Shown here: positions 17,681 to 26,769 of the stretch, piece by piece
Layout of the letters: each line of letters starts with the position of its first letter
How positions within the stretch are numbered: position 1 is the first letter of the stretch
DNA from: JAODBJ01 sp963782465
GTDB lineage: Bacteria > Actinomycetota > Acidimicrobiia > IMCC26256 > PALSA-610
Length of the DNA stretch: 64,000 nucleotides
Direction: 5' to 3'
Assembly (NCBI GenBank): GCA_963782465.1
Contig: CAWAJR010000001.1
Span: 186,001-250,000 of the forward strand
The notes under the pieces: generated by a model
Told to the model about the DNA's origin: nothing
The model's database searches: none
The model's input: the letters and a program-made list of their open reading frames with translations, nothing else
Program-made: the position numbers and the translations under genes

Positions 17681-17763
17681 CGCACTCCCACTCGACGGCC
17701 CGTCGCCGCGTCCCCCTCTCTTCGCCGTGGTCGCCGGGGCCGGATCACCGCTACCGTTGGTGC

Positions 17764-18201
17764 GTGCTCGTGACCGGGACGACCGCCGCCGAACACGTCG
17801 TCGAGCGTGCACGCGCGCACCGAACCGGCACGCTGGTGTTCACGATCGGTACCGGTTGTTGCGAGTCGACGGCACCGTTCCTCTATGAGGATTTCTGGCC
17901 CGGCCCCGATCAGGAACCGGTCGGTGAGGTCGCCGGCGTCGTCGTGTACGCACCCGAGTACCTGCGGGCGCTCTATCCCGGCGACGACGGCGTGGTGATC
18001 GACGTCGAGGAGGGCCTCATGGCCGAATCGATGTCGATCGAAACCGAGTTCCTCTGCCGGTTCGTATTACGCGACCGGTCGGGTACCAAACTCGAGGGCC
18101 AGGACGCGAAGGTGTGCGATGTCGACGACGCGGTGTCGGCGTTGCGGCCTCGCGGGCCGCAAGAACTCCCGGAGATCTTGCGGCGCGCTCGTATGCGTTG
18201 A
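17764..18201 (+). CDS. DUF779 family protein
   Basis: A 145-residue protein with the family's central segments LVFTIGTGCCESTAPFLYED and VVIDVEEGLMAESMSIET. The paired Cys (GCC) is conserved and may bind a metal. DUF779 genes are frequently adjacent to aldehyde dehydrogenase genes (AdhE/exaC type) and are thought to support that pathway; an ALDH gene lies upstream. GTG 17764 is used (GTG 17770 also in frame). No Shine-Dalgarno is visible, so it may be leaderless. Confidence 0.8.
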   Translation: MLVTGTTAAEHVVERARAHRTGTLVFTIGTGCCESTAPFLYEDFWPGPDQEPVGEVAGVVVYAPEYLRALYPGDDGVVIDVEEGLMAESMSIETEFLCRFVLRDRSGTKLEGQDAKVCDVDDAVSALRPRGPQELPEILRRARMR

Positions 18202-18206
18202 GTTGA

Positions 18207-20726
18207 TCAACTGCAATCGGCGGTGTACTGGGTGATCTTCGCCTCGTACGCCGGTGTACTCAGTACGTCGGGCTTCGCGATGTCGGCGGCGGTCGCGCCA
18301 TCGGTCACCCGGGTCGCGATGCACCACGCTTTGGCGGGCGTGACTTTCCTCGCGAGTTGGGCCTCGAATGCCGTCGCCCGGAATTGCACGTAGGCAAGCG
18401 CGTCGCTCGAGCGCCCGGTCGTGAGCGGTTGGGTCGCGCCCGGATCGCAACTCACCACCGTGATGACGTTGTTCTGGTTCGTGTACTGCGAGTTGCCGGC
18501 CGGCATCCCGCTCACCCACGCCGCGGCGGCCTGCGACATTTCGTTGACGTCCTGGGTGTTGTCGCCGATCCAGTTGATCCGGACGCAGGCTCCATTCTGG
18601 AACTGGTAGGAGACGTACGCGTCGTTGGCCCAACCGTCGACCGCCCGCACCGTCACATCGGGCGCGACATGTTCGCCGAGCATGACGAGCCAACCCACGG
18701 AGCCGAGCGTGCCGCGGGCGCCGCCGGTTTCGCCGCTTTCCAACTTCGGAGCCGAGATGGTCTTCGGCCCGTCGTTCGGGTACGCGGTCGGGTTCATTAT
18801 CTGCTCTTCGGTCACCGGCGGTGTCGCGAACGCACCGGCGAGCGCCTTGTTCCCCCCACCCGCGACGATGGCGTCGACGAACTGCTCGCCGAGCACGGGC
18901 GCCGCGCGTTCGAGCGAACGTACGACATCGGTGACGCCGGCGACGGTCGTGTCGTAGGGGTCCTTGATGCCGGTCCGTTCGGCCGGATCGAGCGCGGCGA
19001 CGTACGCGTCGGCGATGCGTTGCGCGTCGCCTTCACGTAACGCGAAGTACGCCCACGCGGCTTGATCGTCGGCGAACTTCGTCGTGAGCCCGTAGATCTG
19101 CTGGTCGAGCGCGAGCACGAGGGCGCGCACGATCTGCACCTGCGTGTTCTCGTCGAGTTGTGCTTTCGGGAGCCCGTTCACCGCGATGCGCTGTGTCGTT
19201 GTGGAGTAGAGCGCACGGCGGTTCGCGTCGATCGCTTCGGCGGCGGCCCCGAGATCGGGTTTTCCCTGCGCGATGCCGAGCGAACGCAACACGCCCGCGT
19301 GCTGGGTGAGCAAGGTTTGCACCGCGTCGGTGCGACCCTGGTCGATGTCGTGGGCGCGCCGCGCGAACTCCCCGCTGTCGACGTAGTCGATGTAGACGGG
19401 GTGCGCGAACGACGCCTGGTGCTCGCGCTCGACGAATTGGACGAGCAGGCTGACCCGGTTGTCCCACGTCGCCGGGAACGAAACGCTCGGCCCCGACGGT
19501 CCCGACTTCCGGTTGAGCAGCACCGCGCCGACGCCGACGGCCGCCGCGATGATGGCGGCCACGAGGATGATCGCGGTGAGCCGGCGCGCCCTTGAAGGCC
19601 CGGGTTCCGGCCCGGCCGGGAAGAACAGTTCACGCGGCCGATCGGTCGGCGGTGGGCCGGGAGGTGGCGCGGCTCGGGGTGGCGCGGGTTGCGGTGGCGC
19701 GGGTTGCGGTGGCGCGGGTTGTGGTGGCGCGGCTTGCGGTGGCGCGGGTTGGGGTGGCGGGGCGGCCGGCAGGGGAGGGAGCGGCGCGGCGGGAGCCGGT
19801 GCCGGCGGTGCGGGTGGTTCGGGTGCGGGTGGGGGAACGGGCGGGGCCTCCAGGATGTCGGGGACCGGCGAAGGGGTCGGGGCCGGCGCCGTCAGGTCTT
19901 GGAGCCCCTCGTAGGGGGCGGCGCTGCGGTATTCATCGAGCCATCCCTCGCCGGTCTCGCCTGCCCGCGTCCGGGGGAGCAACTTCTCGGCCGCGTCGTC
20001 GAGGTCGGGGAGTGGCCCGAACGGGCCGGGGTCGTTGCGCGCCTTCTCCCGCCGCTCCGCCCGGCGGTCGAATCGTCGCTCCCTCCACGACCGTGCTGGG
20101 AGCGGCGCGGGCATCACGACGGGCGTCGCCGGGGCCGGCGCGGGAGGCGGCGGGGTTGGTGCGGCGGCCGGTGGCGATGGTGCCGGAGCGCTGGGCGGCG
20201 TGGGCGGCGCGGGGGCCACCGGCGCGGCCGGCAGGGGCGGTGCGACCACTGCCGGTGCTGGCGCCGGTGCTGGTGCTGGTGCCGGGGCCGGCGCTGGTGC
20301 TGGTGCCGGTGCCGAGGGGGCGGGCGGCGCGGGTGGCGCGGGTGGCTGCGCCGGCGCGGCCGGAGGAGTGGGCGCGGGTGTGGGTGGTGGCGCGACCTGC
20401 GGTGGCGCGGTGGGCGCCGGCCCGGGCGCCGGTGGTGCGGCGGGCGGGATTCCCGCGTGAGCAGGCGGCGCGCTCGCGGGCGCGCCGTTCGGGGCCGCGG
20501 CGGCGGCCGGCGCCGGGTCGCCGAGGTGCAACGCCCACGCGCCGCTCCGGACCAGATAGTGCGCGCTCGGGTACCGCAGCGCGGTGTTCGGGTCGACTGC
20601 GGGCTGGGGACCGGGATCGACGTAGTCGTCGTCGCCGAGCGCGACGAAACGTTCCTTGTCGTGGTCCCAATAGACGGCCGGGCCGCGACCGACCCTGTAC
20701 GGAGCGCCGTCGGTTGGTGTCGTCAC
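18207..20726 (-). CDS. Large proline-rich single-pass membrane protein of unknown function
   Basis: About 839 residues. The N-terminal 75 residues form a small conserved-looking domain (VYWDHDKERFVALGDDDYVD). Residues about 80-375 are low complexity, Pro/Ala-rich, with two runs such as PAPAPAPAPAPAPA and APPQPAPPQP. One transmembrane helix follows (LTAIILVAAIIAAAVGVGAV, near residue 400), then a 430-residue extracellular domain without a recognised fold. The topology (cytoplasmic Pro-rich linker, single pass, outside domain) is common among actinobacterial envelope proteins. Start GTG 20726 is chosen for GGAAGG upstream; GTG 20741 is alternative. Function not assigned. Confidence 0.75.
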   Translation of the reverse strand: MTTPTDGAPYRVGRGPAVYWDHDKERFVALGDDDYVDPGPQPAVDPNTALRYPSAHYLVRSGAWALHLGDPAPAAAAAPNGAPASAPPAHAGIPPAAPPAPGPAPTAPPQVAPPPTPAPTPPAAPAQPPAPPAPPAPSAPAPAPAPAPAPAPAPAPAPAVVAPPLPAAPVAPAPPTPPSAPAPSPPAAAPTPPPPAPAPATPVVMPAPLPARSWRERRFDRRAERREKARNDPGPFGPLPDLDDAAEKLLPRTRAGETGEGWLDEYRSAAPYEGLQDLTAPAPTPSPVPDILEAPPVPPPAPEPPAPPAPAPAAPLPPLPAAPPPQPAPPQAAPPQPAPPQPAPPQPAPPRAAPPPGPPPTDRPRELFFPAGPEPGPSRARRLTAIILVAAIIAAAVGVGAVLLNRKSGPSGPSVSFPATWDNRVSLLVQFVEREHQASFAHPVYIDYVDSGEFARRAHDIDQGRTDAVQTLLTQHAGVLRSLGIAQGKPDLGAAAEAIDANRRALYSTTTQRIAVNGLPKAQLDENTQVQIVRALVLALDQQIYGLTTKFADDQAAWAYFALREGDAQRIADAYVAALDPAERTGIKDPYDTTVAGVTDVVRSLERAAPVLGEQFVDAIVAGGGNKALAGAFATPPVTEEQIMNPTAYPNDGPKTISAPKLESGETGGARGTLGSVGWLVMLGEHVAPDVTVRAVDGWANDAYVSYQFQNGACVRINWIGDNTQDVNEMSQAAAAWVSGMPAGNSQYTNQNNVITVVSCDPGATQPLTTGRSSDALAYVQFRATAFEAQLARKVTPAKAWCIATRVTDGATAADIAKPDVLSTPAYEAKITQYTADCS
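19663..19767 (-). repeat. 15-bp tandem repeat encoding APPQP-type units
   Basis: Seven copies of a 15-bp unit close to GGTGGCGCGGGTTGC stand head to tail and encode the repeating PPQPA linker of the proline-rich membrane protein. The unit is a multiple of three, so copy-number change keeps the frame. It is coding repeat DNA, not a CRISPR. Confidence 0.85.
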
Positions 20727-20810
20727 CCTCGAACCTTCCACCGCTTGGGCGCGGGAATGGTAACCAGCGTGGTCTGCGCCGCGCCCGTGGGCAATTCGAC
20801 ACCCCGCGCC

Positions 20811-20866
20811 CCCGAACCTGCGTCAGTTTCGGCCCCGCACAAGGCCAAAACTGACGCACGTTCGGG
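20811..20866. terminator. Long inverted repeat after mrp
   Basis: CCCGAACCTGCGTCAGTTT at 20811-20829 matches the reverse complement of 20848-20866 with one mismatch in 19. An inner GGCC pair closes an 8-nt loop. It lies 28 bp beyond the inferred mrp stop and upstream of the proline-rich gene, so it may separate their transcripts. As in other hairpins here, the A/T patch is near the loop. Confidence 0.55.
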
Positions 20867-20893
20867 CGAGGGGGGAGTGTGGTCGAGCGCGGA

Positions 20894-22122
20894 TCACGGC
20901 GCGGGCGCGGAACCTCGCCGGCGCTCGCCGCCGCGATCTCGAAGATCCGGGCGGTGCAGCCGGCCATCTCGACGGGCGGGAGCAATTCGTCGACGATGCG
21001 CTTGGCGATGGCTTCGAAGGCGAGCGCGGCGGGCGCGTCGGCCGCGCCGAGCACGACGGGCGTGCCCTCGTCGCCGCCGTTCGACACTGCCGGTTCGATC
21101 GGGATCTCACCGACGAGTGGCGCACCGGTGAGGACCGCGAGGCGGTTCCCGCCGCCGTGACCGAAGATCGCGTGGCGTGACCCGTCGGGTGCGACGAACT
21201 CGCTCATGTTCTCGACGATGCCGAGCACCTTGAGATAGCTGCGGCGAGCCATGTCGGCGACGCGTGAAGCGACCTTCTGTGCCCCTTTGGCCGGAGTGGT
21301 CACGACGAGCATCTCGGTTTGGGGCAGTAGCCGCGCCAGCGCCATCTGGATGTCGCCGGTGCCCGGGGGCATGTCGATCAGGAGGTAGTCGAGGTCGCCC
21401 CAGTCGACGTCGGTCAGGAATTGCTCGAGGGCTTTGGCGAGGATCAGGCCACGCCACATGAGCGCGGTGTCCTCGTCGTCGACGAGCAGGCCCATCGACA
21501 CGACGCGCAGCACGCCTTGCGGGCCGCCGTGCGGTGACCGCACGGGGAGATCTTGCGGGACGATCTTGCCCCGGCCGAGCTCGTTCTTGGTCCCGGCGAG
21601 GCGGCCCCTCGCGCCGAGCATGCGGGGGATCGAAAAGCCCCAGATGTCGGCATCGAGCACGCCGACGGTGAGGCCGCGCGCCGCGAGCGCGGCGGCCAGG
21701 TTCGCGGTCACCGACGACTTGCCGACGCCGCCCTTCCCCGAGCCGATCGCGATGACTCGCGTCGTCGCGGGTACGGCCGTGCTGGGCGCGTTCTGCGAGG
21801 CGTGGAGACGGACCCGCTGCATGAGCGCCGAGCGCTCCTGCTGGGTCATTTCACCGTATTCGACCTGGACGTCGGACACGCCCGGCAGGCCGCGCACCTT
21901 CGATCGCACGTCGGTGGAGATCTGGCCCCGCAGCGGGCATCCCGCGGTGGTGAGCGCGACCTTCACCTTGACGACGCCGTCGGCGCCGACGTCGATGCCC
22001 TTCACCATCCCGAGTTCGGTGATGGCCAGGTGCAGTTCGGGGTCGAGTACACCCGCGAGCACGCCGCGGACGTCGTCGGGCGTGGGCGGCGGGAAGGTCG
22101 TGGAGTCGGGGGGAGCGTCCAT
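20894..22122 (-). CDS. mrp: Mrp/ApbC/NBP35-family Fe-S cluster carrier ATPase
   Basis: A DUF59/MIP18-like N-terminal domain (about residues 10-85: LDPELHLAITELGMVKGID, TTAGCPLRGQI) is followed by a Mrp ATPase domain with deviant Walker A GSGKGGVGKSSVTANLA and switch II DYLLIDMPPGTGDIQMAL. The usual Mrp 'C-x-x-C' region reads SNGGDEGTP without Cys, as in many actinobacterial Mrp proteins. As written, the frame runs on past 20,000. One added G near 20915 gives a natural ...SAGGGSAPAP end at the TGA at 20894, used here. ATG 22122 is preferred over the upstream TTG 22149. It is divergent from the sufR-like gene, so its role is in Fe-S assembly. Confidence 0.85.
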
Positions 22123-22232
22123 GGGTGCCTTCGTCGGCGGGGCGGGCAAGCGAGCGGTGGAACGGGTCGATCGGGACGAACGGGTCGATCGGATGGCGGA
22201 GCACGGTCCGACGAATAAAACACACCGAGACC

Positions 22233-22261
22233 TTGAAAATATGCCCGACCCCCGGTACCGT
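22233..22261 (+). promoter_or_regulatory. Promoter of the sufR-like gene with possible operator
   Basis: TTGAAA (22233-22238), a 17-bp spacer and TACCGT (22256-22261) form a good primary-sigma promoter about 15 bp upstream of ATG 22276. CTTGA at 22232-22236 and TCAAG at 22261-22265 form an inverted repeat spanning it, a plausible site for autoregulation by the Fe-S regulator. Confidence 0.5.
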
Positions 22262-22275
22262 CAAGACCAGTTCCC

Positions 22276-22959
22276 ATGGACGTCCTGTCGATGCTCAAGG
22301 CGCTCGCGGACGAGACCCGGTACGCGATGTACCACGAGCTCGCCACTTCGACGCAGCCACTCACGGCCACCGAGCTGGCCGACCGGCTCAACCTGCACGC
22401 GAACACGGTGCGCCTGCACCTCGAGCGGATGCGCGACGCCGGGCTGGTCGACGTCGAACCGGTCCACCGGGGCACCGTGGGCCGCCCGCAACACGTCTAC
22501 ACGCTCGCGGCCGGCGCTCCCGGCGTGGCGTTCGACCCCCCGTCGCACGCGCTGCTCGCCGGGCTGCTCGCGGCGCTCGCGGAGCGGGTCGGCGCCGACC
22601 CGGGCGACGCCGAAGCGATCGGGCGGTCCTGGGGTGCCGAAGCCGGTCACCGCACCCGGTCGCGGAATTGCGTGACCGCGCTCACCAACGAACTCCAGCG
22701 GCTCGGCTTCGATCCCGCAGCCGAGGTCGCCACCCCGGCTGCCGACGGCGACGACGGCGACGTCACGATCAGTTTCCTGCACTGCCCGTTCCGCGAACTG
22801 GCCGAGGCATACCCCGAGCTGGTCTGCAACCTGCACCGTGGGATCTGTCGCGGCGTCGTCGACCAGGTCGGTGGCGGAACAGTCGAGACGTTCTCCACGT
22901 TGTACGAAACCGACCCGTGCCGGGTCACCGTTTCGGTTGGATACCCTGAAGAAGCCTGA
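22276..22959 (+). CDS. sufR: SufR-like Fe-S-sensing winged-helix regulator
   Basis: A 227-residue protein. An N-terminal ArsR/DeoR-type HTH (LKALADETRYAMYHEL, ATELADRLNLHANTVRLHLE) is followed by a C-terminal ligand domain. Three Cys at FLHCPFRELAEAYPELVCN and LHRGICRGVV match the Cys pattern by which SufR proteins bind a [4Fe-4S] cluster. SufR represses Fe-S assembly genes when clusters are plentiful. The flanking iscA-like gene 21 bp downstream and divergent mrp support this role. The suf operon itself is not in the window. Confidence 0.82.
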   Translation: MDVLSMLKALADETRYAMYHELATSTQPLTATELADRLNLHANTVRLHLERMRDAGLVDVEPVHRGTVGRPQHVYTLAAGAPGVAFDPPSHALLAGLLAALAERVGADPGDAEAIGRSWGAEAGHRTRSRNCVTALTNELQRLGFDPAAEVATPAADGDDGDVTISFLHCPFRELAEAYPELVCNLHRGICRGVVDQVGGGTVETFSTLYETDPCRVTVSVGYPEEA

Positions 22960-22980
22960 TTTCGTCCCCGGAGGCAGCTC

Positions 22981-23301
22981 ATGATCGCCCTGACCGACAC
23001 CGCGACCACGAAGGTCAAGGAACTCCTCGAGGCCGAAGCACAACCCGACCTGTTCCTGCGGGTCGCCGTGCGCCCCGGTGGCTGCTCGGGCTTGAGCTAC
23101 GAGATGTTCTTCGATTCGGAACGTGCCGCCGACGACATCGAGGCCGCGTTCGGTGAAGTCAAGGTCGTCGTCGACCCGGCGAGTTCCCAGTACCTGCAGG
23201 GCGCGTCGCTCGACTACAAGGACGGCCTCCAAGGCGCCGGGTTCACGATCAACAACCCGAATGCGGCCCGCACCTGCGGTTGCGGCCAGTCGTTCTCGTA
23301 A
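22981..23301 (+). CDS. A-type Fe-S carrier (IscA/ErpA-like)
   Basis: A 106-residue HesB/IscA/ErpA-fold protein. The three cluster-ligand Cys are in VRPGGCSGLSYEMFF and ARTCGCGQSF (C-x-C). Its length is standard. It follows the sufR-like gene by 21 bp with GGAGG upstream, and is most likely co-transcribed. It passes Fe-S clusters to target apoproteins. Whether it is ErpA or IscA by function cannot be told from sequence alone. Confidence 0.9.
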   Translation: MIALTDTATTKVKELLEAEAQPDLFLRVAVRPGGCSGLSYEMFFDSERAADDIEAAFGEVKVVVDPASSQYLQGASLDYKDGLQGAGFTINNPNAARTCGCGQSFS

Positions 23302-23328
23302 CGCCGTCCCCTCGAAAACCGGTTGTCC

Positions 23329-24120
23329 GTGACGGCCCCGCGTGCCGGCGGGGCCGTTTCGCGCCCGCGGCTCGTCGTCGCGCTCGCGGTTGCCGTCGCG
23401 CTCGCGGCCGGCGGCTGCCACGGCAGCTCGCACCCGCGCGTCGAACCGGGCTCGACGGCCGCAACGACATCGCCGACAGTCGTGGCGACCAGTACGCGCG
23501 CCTCACGCGCGGCCGACCGGGCCGTCGCCCGGCGGGCGGTGCTGCAGCGTGCCGACGTGCCGCGAGGGTGGCGGCGGGTCGCGGTCGACGGGCAATCCGG
23601 GGACGCGCTGCTCGCGCGATTGTGCCCGTCGGTGGGCCGGGCCCGGAGGCGTCTCGCCACGCTGGAGGGCGGGGCGTTGCCGGATGCGTCGAGCGCCTTC
23701 ACGCCCGGTGCCGGTGGTCTTCCCCTCGTTCGTGCTCGCGTCTACGTGCTTTCCACGGCGTCGATCGCGAACAAGCTGTTCGTGCTCACGGCGAAGGCGT
23801 CGCACGCGCGCTGCGTCGCGCGCGCGTTCGCGAAGACGTCGGGTAGCGGCGGCAGCGCGGTCACCTACGGCACGCCGACCGTTTCGCCGATCGGCGTCCC
23901 TCGCGCCGGGAGCGCGGCCACCGCGTTCGAGGTCCGTTTCGCGACGACGAGTAGCGGTGCGTCGTACGAAACGCGCCTGTACCTCGTCACGATTCTTCGC
24001 GACCGTTCCGTGGTCGTGATGTTGTTCGCCGACGCCGACCTGTTGCCGCTCGCGGCGTCGGCACGCGACGCGATCGTGCGCGCGGCCGCCGTTCGCGATC
24101 GTCAGGCCGGCAAGATTTGA
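23329..24120 (+). CDS. Secreted lipoprotein of unknown function
   Basis: About 263 residues. A signal peptide (RLVVALAVAVALAAGGC) ends in a lipobox (LAAGGC), predicting a lipid-anchored protein. A Ser/Thr-rich linker follows, then a domain of about 190 residues that I do not recognise, with Cys in LARLCPSVG and SHARCVARAF that could pair. The start is uncertain (GTG 23329 or TTG 23323). The 3' end overlaps the convergent thioredoxin-like lipoprotein gene by 19 bp. Confidence 0.65.
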   Translation: MTAPRAGGAVSRPRLVVALAVAVALAAGGCHGSSHPRVEPGSTAATTSPTVVATSTRASRAADRAVARRAVLQRADVPRGWRRVAVDGQSGDALLARLCPSVGRARRRLATLEGGALPDASSAFTPGAGGLPLVRARVYVLSTASIANKLFVLTAKASHARCVARAFAKTSGSGGSAVTYGTPTVSPIGVPRAGSAATAFEVRFATTSSGASYETRLYLVTILRDRSVVVMLFADADLLPLAASARDAIVRAAAVRDRQAGKI

Positions 24121-24982
24121 TGCAGTAACGCGTCGATCTCGTCGGACGCGAATGCACCGTCGAGACGATCGACGATCTTGCCTTCGGGGTTCACCGCGAA
24201 CAGCCACGGTTCGCTCGAGAGGTTCCACGCGTCAACGGTCGGCGACACCGTGGTGCCGGTGAGGTCGCGGTAGATCTCGACGTGCACGAAGTCGATCTGC
24301 TCCGCGTAGCGCGTTGCGAACGGTAAGAGCGTGTCGAGGATCGGGCCGCAGTACTGCGACTGGCACAGCGCCGGGGTTGCGAAGATCACTGCGACCGGCC
24401 GGCCCTTTCCGATCAGGTCGGCCAGCGACAGCTTGTGCAACGGGCACATGGGCGTGCGCGTGCAGATCGGTTTGACCCCGAGCGGCTTCGCGAAGGTGGG
24501 CGATGCCGCCGTCGGTGCCTGGTCGCCCACCGTTGGTACGACCGGCTTCGCCTGTACCTGGAACGCGAGTTGCACCGCGCTGCCGTCGATCTTCACCGTC
24601 GCGGTGTACACGCCCGGCTTCGACAGCACCGGGTCGATCACGTACACACCGCGGTCTTTCGGCAGGCCGCTGCGGTGCAACGGCGCCGGCACGTAGGGGC
24701 CGATCGGGCTGTGCAACGGTTTGATCGCGATGCTCGCGGGCCCTTCGACGCGTACGCGCCACTCTTCGCCTTCGCGATGAACGCGAGCCGTTGCGGTTTC
24801 GGCGACGCGTACAGGTCGCTCGACATCACGAACGTGCTGATCGCGTCGTTCCCGGCATTCCCGGCGTTGGTCGTCGAGGTCGAACCGGCGGCACTCGAAT
24901 TGCTGCTCCCGCACGCGGCGAGCAACGCAGCACCGCCACCGAGGGCGAGGAACGCACGCCGGGAAAGGGGTTCGGGAGCCAC
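24102..24982 (-). pseudogene. Thioredoxin-fold lipoprotein, one-base frameshift
   Basis: The N-terminus has a twin-arginine-like SRRAFLALGG followed by a lipobox ALLAAC, so it is a lipid-anchored, possibly Tat-exported protein. After residue about 70 the frame must change near 24770. Adding one G to AAGGC gives FIAKGEEWRVRVEGP. The rest is a beta-sandwich-like region and a thioredoxin/SCO-like domain (PVAVIFATPALCQSQYCGP, a C-x4-C motif, then FVHVEIYRD and PWLFAVNPEGKIVDRLDGAF). Proposed role: extracytoplasmic thiol or copper-centre chemistry, not proven. GTG 24982 lies 28 bp from the divergent oxidoreductase gene. Confidence 0.75.
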
Positions 24983-25010
24983 GCTCCTATTGTGCCGACT
25001 GGAGGTGCCA

Positions 25011-26732
25011 ATGTCGGATCGGGTCGCGTTCACCTGCAATAACCGACCGCTGACGGTCGATGTCGCGGCGGGCGAATCGCTGCTGACGGTGTTGCGCGAA
25101 CGGCTGGGGATCGAGTCGGTGAAGGACGGCTGCGCGCCCCAAGGGCAATGCGGGTGCTGCACCGTGCTCGTCGACGGAGAGCCGCGCGTCGCGTGCGTCA
25201 CTCCCGTCGAACGGGTCGAAGGCCGTTCCGTCGCGACGGTCGAAGGGCTCGACCCCTCGGTGCGCTCGGCGCTGAGCGACGCGTTCGTTGCCGTGGGCGG
25301 GTCGCAGTGCGGGTTCTGCACGCCGGGCATCGTGGTGCGGGCGGCGGCTTCGATCGCGCGAGGGCGTTGCGCGCGCGCCGACCTCGATCGCGCGCTTGCC
25401 GCGCACCTGTGCCGTTGTACGGGTTGGCTCACGATCTACGACGCGATCCAGGGAGCCGCGGCCGCGGTCGACGGCGGCCCTCCGATCGCGGTGGCCGAAC
25501 GTGATCTCGCCGCGGCCGGCGCACGCGCCGCGCTCGAAGGGACTGTCTCACAAGTCGTCGGCCCCGACGTCGTGCTCGGCGGCCGCCCCTTCGCCGACGA
25601 TGCGGCGCCCCGAGACGCGCTCGTCGCCGTACCGCGGCCGCCGGGTGCCGACGTGAAGGCCGTCGACGCAGCCGGATGTTCCTGGGTGCTGGGCGAGTCG
25701 TTGGCCGAGGCGCGCGCCAACGCCGGCAAGGTCCAGGGTCGGCGCACGACCGTCGCCGACGTACCTCCGATCGCGGCGGTGCCGTTACCCGCGGGCGGTG
25801 TACGGCTGGCCACGTCGTGGCTCGAACCCGCGTACCTCGAACCTGACGCGTCGTGGTGCGCGCCCGGCGGCGAACCGTTTTCGCCGCTCGCGAACGGCGG
25901 CGCGTTCGGCGGGAAGACCGAATCGATCGCGCCCCACGCCGCGCGCGACTTGGCCGACGCGACGAGGCGAACGGTGCGGGTCGTGTTCTCGCGAGAAGAC
26001 GTCGTACGCCTCGGTGCAAAGCGGCCGCCCATGGCCGCATCGGCCGTCGCCGACCTCAGCGGGCGGTCGGTGGAGATCAGTGGCGACCGAGCCGCGCCCT
26101 CCCGACCCGCGGTGTTCCCCTACACGCTCGACGTACGGCGCGATTGGCGCACGGTGGCCGTGGCCGGCCCGCCGACCGGTGCCCTACGCGCCGCGTGGGC
26201 CGAAGAGGTCGTGCTGGTTGAAGGCGCGCTCGACGTCGCCGGCGCCGACCGGTCGGCGTTCGTGCGCGATGCACGCACCGCGTCGGTGTTGCTGCACACC
26301 TGCGCGCTCGGCCCGGAGGGCGCGCTCGCCGGCGCCGCCGTCGAGATGGGGAGCCCGGGGGCGATCGATCGCGTGCGCGTGCGGGTGGCGGCCGGCGATC
26401 CGCTCGATGCCGTGGTGTTGCGCTCGTACGTCGTCGGCGCGGTGCACATGGCACTCGGTTGGGTTCTCACGGAGAGCATTGCCGTCGATCCGGGCACGGG
26501 TGCGGTGCACGATCTCACCATCCGGTCGTTCGGGATCATCCGGCCCCGCCACATGCCGCCGGTCGAGGTCACCATCGTCGACGAACCCGGCCCGCCCCTT
26601 CCGGGTGCCTCCGACGCCGCGTTCGCAGCGGTGGCCGCGGCGACGTGGAACGCTGTGGCCCGCGCCGAGGGCACCCGACCCGAATCGTTCCCCGCCCGGC
26701 ACACGCACGTCGCGCAAGGGCTGCGGCGTTGA
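25011..26732 (+). CDS. Compact xanthine-dehydrogenase-like fusion: 2x[2Fe-2S] domain plus shortened Mo-binding domain
   Basis: A 573-residue single chain. Residues 1-155 are a complete 2Fe-2S subunit: plant-type cluster CAPQGQCGCCTVL...C, and second cluster CGFCTPG...CRCTG. Residues about 170-570 resemble the molybdopterin subunit (GGAFGGKTE is the GGGFGGK loop; RTVRVVFSREDVVRLGAKR; AVHMALGWVLTESI). This part is only about 400 residues against about 750 in normal large subunits. No FAD subunit gene adjoins. It starts at ATG 25011 five bases after GGAGG. It may be a miniaturised enzyme or partner with other subunits encoded elsewhere. Substrate unknown. Confidence 0.75.
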   Translation: MSDRVAFTCNNRPLTVDVAAGESLLTVLRERLGIESVKDGCAPQGQCGCCTVLVDGEPRVACVTPVERVEGRSVATVEGLDPSVRSALSDAFVAVGGSQCGFCTPGIVVRAAASIARGRCARADLDRALAAHLCRCTGWLTIYDAIQGAAAAVDGGPPIAVAERDLAAAGARAALEGTVSQVVGPDVVLGGRPFADDAAPRDALVAVPRPPGADVKAVDAAGCSWVLGESLAEARANAGKVQGRRTTVADVPPIAAVPLPAGGVRLATSWLEPAYLEPDASWCAPGGEPFSPLANGGAFGGKTESIAPHAARDLADATRRTVRVVFSREDVVRLGAKRPPMAASAVADLSGRSVEISGDRAAPSRPAVFPYTLDVRRDWRTVAVAGPPTGALRAAWAEEVVLVEGALDVAGADRSAFVRDARTASVLLHTCALGPEGALAGAAVEMGSPGAIDRVRVRVAAGDPLDAVVLRSYVVGAVHMALGWVLTESIAVDPGTGAVHDLTIRSFGIIRPRHMPPVEVTIVDEPGPPLPGASDAAFAAVAAATWNAVARAEGTRPESFPARHTHVAQGLRR

Positions 26733-26769
26733 CCACACCCGAACCTCGACCGCCGACAGGAGCCGTTGC

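Noticed and set aside
19663..19767. Short direct repeats resembling a CRISPR
   Set aside because: The units are contiguous 15-bp codon repeats without spacers and encode a Pro-rich linker.
19933..20893. Open continuation of the mrp frame for about 300 more codons into the proline-rich gene
   Set aside because: It overlaps a real same-strand gene in another frame and reads through an inverted repeat. A single added G gives a natural Mrp end, and GC-rich DNA often lacks stops by chance.
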